From Caldimicrobium thiodismutans (GTDB lineage: Bacteria; Desulfobacterota; Thermodesulfobacteria; Thermodesulfobacteriales; Thermodesulfobacteriaceae), in the NCBI GenBank assembly GCA_002877875.1, contig PNIE01000044.1, positions 1 to 27,548 of the forward strand: a stretch of 27,548 nucleotides of DNA, written 5' to 3'. The notes under the pieces were generated by a model. That model saw nothing but the letters and a program-made list of their open reading frames with translations, made no database searches and had not been told where the DNA came from. The translations under genes were made by a program, and so were the position numbers. Below are positions 24,288 through 27,548 of the stretch, one piece after another (positions within the stretch are counted from its first letter, which is position 1; every line of letters begins with the position of its first letter).

Positions 24288-24320
24288 AATTCCTACCTCC
24301 AAGATTAGTCTTGTAATTTC

Positions 24321-24349
24321 AATTTAAAGGATTTTTCTTCAGCCGTCAA
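24321..24349 (-). promoter_or_regulatory. putative promoter of the flavin-reductase-to-ribD operon
   Basis: On the minus strand TTGACG (24349-24344) and TAAATT (24326-24321) are 17 bases apart, about 33 bases before the ATG at 24287, giving a short leader that contains the ribosome site. The 94-base gap between this gene and the penicillin-binding protein gene holds no other visible feature and no terminator. Confidence 0.45.
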
Positions 24350-24381
24350 GAGAGAGGACTATTACTTCTGTAAGCTAGAGT

Positions 24382-26253
24382 TTAATTATCGGTAGCATTT
24401 CCAAGATTATCTCTTAGAGGTGGCTCTTCTTTGAATGAGGGGATGGGTTTAGTCTTATGAGTTGTTCCTTTCATGAGATTTAGCCAGATAGGACAGGCAA
24501 TTTTCCCTCCAGTTTCTCCTTTACTTAGAGTTTTCCCTTTATCATAACCAACCCAAACTCCACAGGTGTAATCAGCGGTAAAACCAATAAACCAAGCATC
24601 CTTATAATCCTGAGTTGTACCTGTTTTTCCAGCAACGGGGACTCCCAAGGCTAAAGCACATTTTCCAGTTCCATAAGAGGTGACCGCTTGGAGAAAGTCA
24701 TTCATAATAGAAGTGGTTGGGGGAGAAAAGATAGGTTTATTTTCTGGTTGACTTTGATATATCAATTTTCCTCCGTAAATCTGATCGTATATAGCTTCGA
24801 TAAATCTTGGATTCCATTTATTACCAAGATTTGGAAAAACAGTATAGGCAAGAGTTAATTCCAAAGGGCTTACTTCGTAAGTCCCAAGAGCAACACTTAA
24901 ATTCAGGTCAGAGGGAAAATTGAATCCAAGCCTGGCAAAGAGATTTTTGAGCCTTTCTATACCTAGTAAAAGAGCAATTCTAACAGATACGGTATTTCTT
25001 GAATAAGCAAGCGCATCTTTAAGACTGATCAATCCCATATATTTACCGTCATAATTTCCTGGGCTCCAATCTTTCCCAGCATCTGCACCTGGTAAAGTTA
25101 TAGGCTCATCTGGTAAGATTGAATCCGGCTGTAAAACCCCTGTTTCAAGTGCTTCAGCCCATATAAAAGGCTTTATAGCAGATCCAGCTTGTCTTTTCCC
25201 AAGAAGAGCTCTATTAAAGGAGGATTCCATATAATTTTTTCCTCCCACTAAGACCCTTATACCACCATCATTGTTAGAGATACATACGGCAGCTATTTCA
25301 GGAGCATCTTTTTTATAAATCTGTAATAAAAAATTCAAAATATTTTCATAGCCTTTTTTTTGCCAATCCAAATCCAAAGTGATAACAACACGATATCCTC
25401 CCCTTTCAAGCGCCTCAGGAGGTAAGATCTTCTCAAGTTCCGCACGGACAAGGTCTATAAAATAGGCTGAGTACCAAGGAATATTTACATTCTTCGGATT
25501 AACCACAATTGGTTGATTTATAATTTTTTGAGCCTCCTCCCATGAAATAAATCCCACTTCAGCCATCCGCCTTAATACATAATTCCTTCTACTAAGGGCA
25601 GCTTGAGGATTATTAAGTGGACTATACCTGGTTGGCCCTGGAGGAAGACCTGCTAAGGTAGCTGCTTCATTTAGATTTAGCTCCCAAACATGTTTGTTAA
25701 AATAAGTAAGAGCTGCTGCTTCTACTCCATAAGCTCCTTCACCAAGATAGATGTGGTTTAAATAGATAGTTAAAATTTCATCTTTAGTAAGGTTTTTTTC
25801 AATTTGCCAGGCAAGAATCATTTCCTTGATTTTTCTTGAAAGAGTTCTTTCAGAACTTAGAAGCAAAGATTTAACTACTTGCTGTGTGATGGTACTTCCT
25901 CCCTGAACAATTCTTCCAGAGATAAGATTTTTAAATAGAGCCCTTAGGAGACCGTAAAAATCAATGCCTTTATGTTTATAAAAATTAGCATCTTCTGCTG
26001 CAATAAAGGCCTTTACCACATGAGGTGGTATTTTATTTAAAGGAACAAATATTCTTCTCTCTTTTCCCAAAAAGCCAATTATTTTTTCATTGTGATCAAA
26101 AATTAAATTACTCTGTTTTGGTCTATAATGTTTAAGACTAGAAATACTAGGAAGGGAAATTTTTAAGTAGATAAAAAGTATAAAAACAACAATTCCCAGG
26201 AATAAAAAGAAAATCAGAGAAAAAAGTAAGATCAATTTAAGAGCTGATTTCAT
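24382..26253 (-). CDS. class A penicillin-binding protein (PBP1A type)
   Basis: This bifunctional peptidoglycan synthase polymerises glycan strands and cross-links peptides. The 623-residue protein has one N-terminal membrane anchor (about 7-30), a GT51 domain with the catalytic Glu87 (AAEDANFYKHKGID) and GGSTITQQ (118-125), and a transpeptidase domain with S358-x2-K361 (GSAIKPF), SRN (418-420) and KTG (543-545). It is somewhat shorter than proteobacterial PBP1A and lacks an obvious OB-fold insertion; it is closer in length to PBP1C/2A-type enzymes. It lies downstream of the rRNA genes on the same strand, after their terminator. There is no ribosome site; promoter-like boxes end 10 bases before the ATG. 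Confidence 0.94.
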   Translation of the reverse strand: MKSALKLILLFSLIFFLFLGIVVFILFIYLKISLPSISSLKHYRPKQSNLIFDHNEKIIGFLGKERRIFVPLNKIPPHVVKAFIAAEDANFYKHKGIDFYGLLRALFKNLISGRIVQGGSTITQQVVKSLLLSSERTLSRKIKEMILAWQIEKNLTKDEILTIYLNHIYLGEGAYGVEAAALTYFNKHVWELNLNEAATLAGLPPGPTRYSPLNNPQAALSRRNYVLRRMAEVGFISWEEAQKIINQPIVVNPKNVNIPWYSAYFIDLVRAELEKILPPEALERGGYRVVITLDLDWQKKGYENILNFLLQIYKKDAPEIAAVCISNNDGGIRVLVGGKNYMESSFNRALLGKRQAGSAIKPFIWAEALETGVLQPDSILPDEPITLPGADAGKDWSPGNYDGKYMGLISLKDALAYSRNTVSVRIALLLGIERLKNLFARLGFNFPSDLNLSVALGTYEVSPLELTLAYTVFPNLGNKWNPRFIEAIYDQIYGGKLIYQSQPENKPIFSPPTTSIMNDFLQAVTSYGTGKCALALGVPVAGKTGTTQDYKDAWFIGFTADYTCGVWVGYDKGKTLSKGETGGKIACPIWLNLMKGTTHKTKPIPSFKEEPPLRDNLGNATDN

Positions 26254-26263
26254 TAAGATAATA

Positions 26264-26291
26264 ATTTTAATGAAAAAAGAGGTTTTTTCAA
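26264..26291 (-). promoter_or_regulatory. putative promoter of the penicillin-binding protein gene
   Basis: On the minus strand TTGAAA (26291-26286) and TAAAAT (26269-26264) are 16 bases apart. The -10 box ends 10 bases before the ATG at 26253, so the mRNA would have a leader of only a few bases. The -35 box overlaps an A/T hairpin at 26271-26290. Confidence 0.35.
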
Positions 26292-26337
26292 TTTGCTTTT
26301 ATTTTTAAATTAGTATTTTGAATTTAGGATTTTAAAA

Positions 26338-26367
26338 ATAGAAAAAGCCCAGCTTTTTGCCGGGCTA
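26338..26367 (-). terminator. terminator of the rRNA operon
   Basis: On the minus strand AGCCCGGC (26366-26359) and GCTGGGCT (26353-26346) form an 8-bp stem with one G-T pair around an AAAAA loop, followed directly by a T run. It lies 12 bases after the 5S rRNA 3' end. Confidence 0.88.
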
Positions 26368-26378
26368 AGAAATTTATT

Positions 26379-26498
26379 CCCCGGGCACCGACCTACTCTC
26401 CCAGGCGGGTAACCGCCCAGTACCATCGGCCCTGGAGGGCTTAACGACCGTGTTCGGAATGGGAACGGGTGTTTCCCCTCCGGTATGGGCACCCGAGG
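26379..26498 (-). rRNA. rrf: 5S ribosomal RNA
   Basis: The minus strand gives a 120-base 5S rRNA. The 5' end (CCUCGGGUGCCC) pairs with the 3' end (GGUGCCCGGGG) to form helix I over about 11 base pairs with a few G-U pairs. The internal CCCAUUCCGAACACGG segment is the conserved loop B-C region, and GAUGGUACUGGGCGG is typical of helices IV and V. It is markedly more GC-rich than nearby genes. End positions are set from the helix and may be off by one or two bases. Confidence 0.95.
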
Positions 26499-26556
26499 AA
26501 ATCTATAAATTTTTTACAAGTGAATAGAGAAGATTTTGAAAGGATTAAGCTGGTAC

Positions 26557-27548
<992 letters not shown>

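Noticed and set aside
26271..26290. A/T hairpin (GAAAAAA and TTTTTTC around a 4-base loop) before the penicillin-binding protein as a terminator
   Set aside because: The stem is almost all A-T pairs and the real GC-rich terminator is at 26338-26367; it also overlaps a promoter-like box.

Overview
The window looks like a chromosomal segment of an AT-rich thermophilic bacterium. Protein genes are A/T-rich and tightly packed, proteins are rich in Lys, Glu and Ile, and the rRNA genes at the right end are markedly GC-rich, as in thermophiles. The gene set and the overlapping operons fit an anaerobic chemolithotroph of the Thermodesulfobacteriota type (Caldimicrobium or Thermodesulfobacterium-like). 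That placement is inference from memory of families, not from a search.

Layout. (1) 6-7220, minus strand: one long operon-like run from a flavin-reductase-like protein through a DUF488 protein, a thiamine-binding MTH1187-type protein, argG, a transaldolase (Fsa/TalC type), a PAP2 phosphatase, a GT39 glycosyltransferase, radA and a DedA/VTT membrane protein. (2) 7319-10543, plus strand: prfB (with a programmed +1 frameshift), carA, ribF, joined by overlaps. (3) 14661-10540, minus strand: a PilZ-orotate phosphoribosyltransferase fusion, a TauE/SafE exporter, argJ, a 54-residue cysteine-rich small protein, surE, and a 77-residue HTH protein. (4) 14827-18069, plus strand: a peroxiredoxin whose catalytic Cys codon is TGA (predicted selenoprotein, with a hairpin right after the TGA), then two cytochrome-bd-superfamily membrane subunits, the first with a C-terminal heme c domain, closed by a strong terminator. 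(5) 18158-21598, plus strand: an AI-2E/PerM-type permease, mutM, rluD, coaE. (6) 24287-21564, minus strand: a second flavin-reductase-like protein, a membrane-anchored TPR-like protein, a DUF1992 (DnaJC28-like) protein, ribD. (7) 26253-24382, minus strand: a class A penicillin-binding protein. (8) 27548-26379, minus strand: the 3' part of 23S rRNA, a short spacer, 5S rRNA and a terminator.

How the parts relate. Biosynthesis dominates: arginine (argG, argJ), carbamoyl phosphate/pyrimidine (carA, pyrE), flavin (ribD, ribF) and CoA (coaE). The prominent accessory unit is 14.8-18.1 kb, where a selenocysteine peroxiredoxin precedes an unusual bd-family oxidase; together they look like a peroxide/oxygen defence or micro-oxic respiration module. 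Two different UGA recoding events (RF2 frameshift and selenocysteine) occur within 7.7 kb. Several operon-leading genes lack a Shine-Dalgarno sequence and have a sigma70-like -10 box 6-10 bases before the start codon, suggesting leaderless mRNAs. I saw no CRISPR array, insertion sequence, prophage or tRNA gene. No gene-free stretch exceeds 300 bases.
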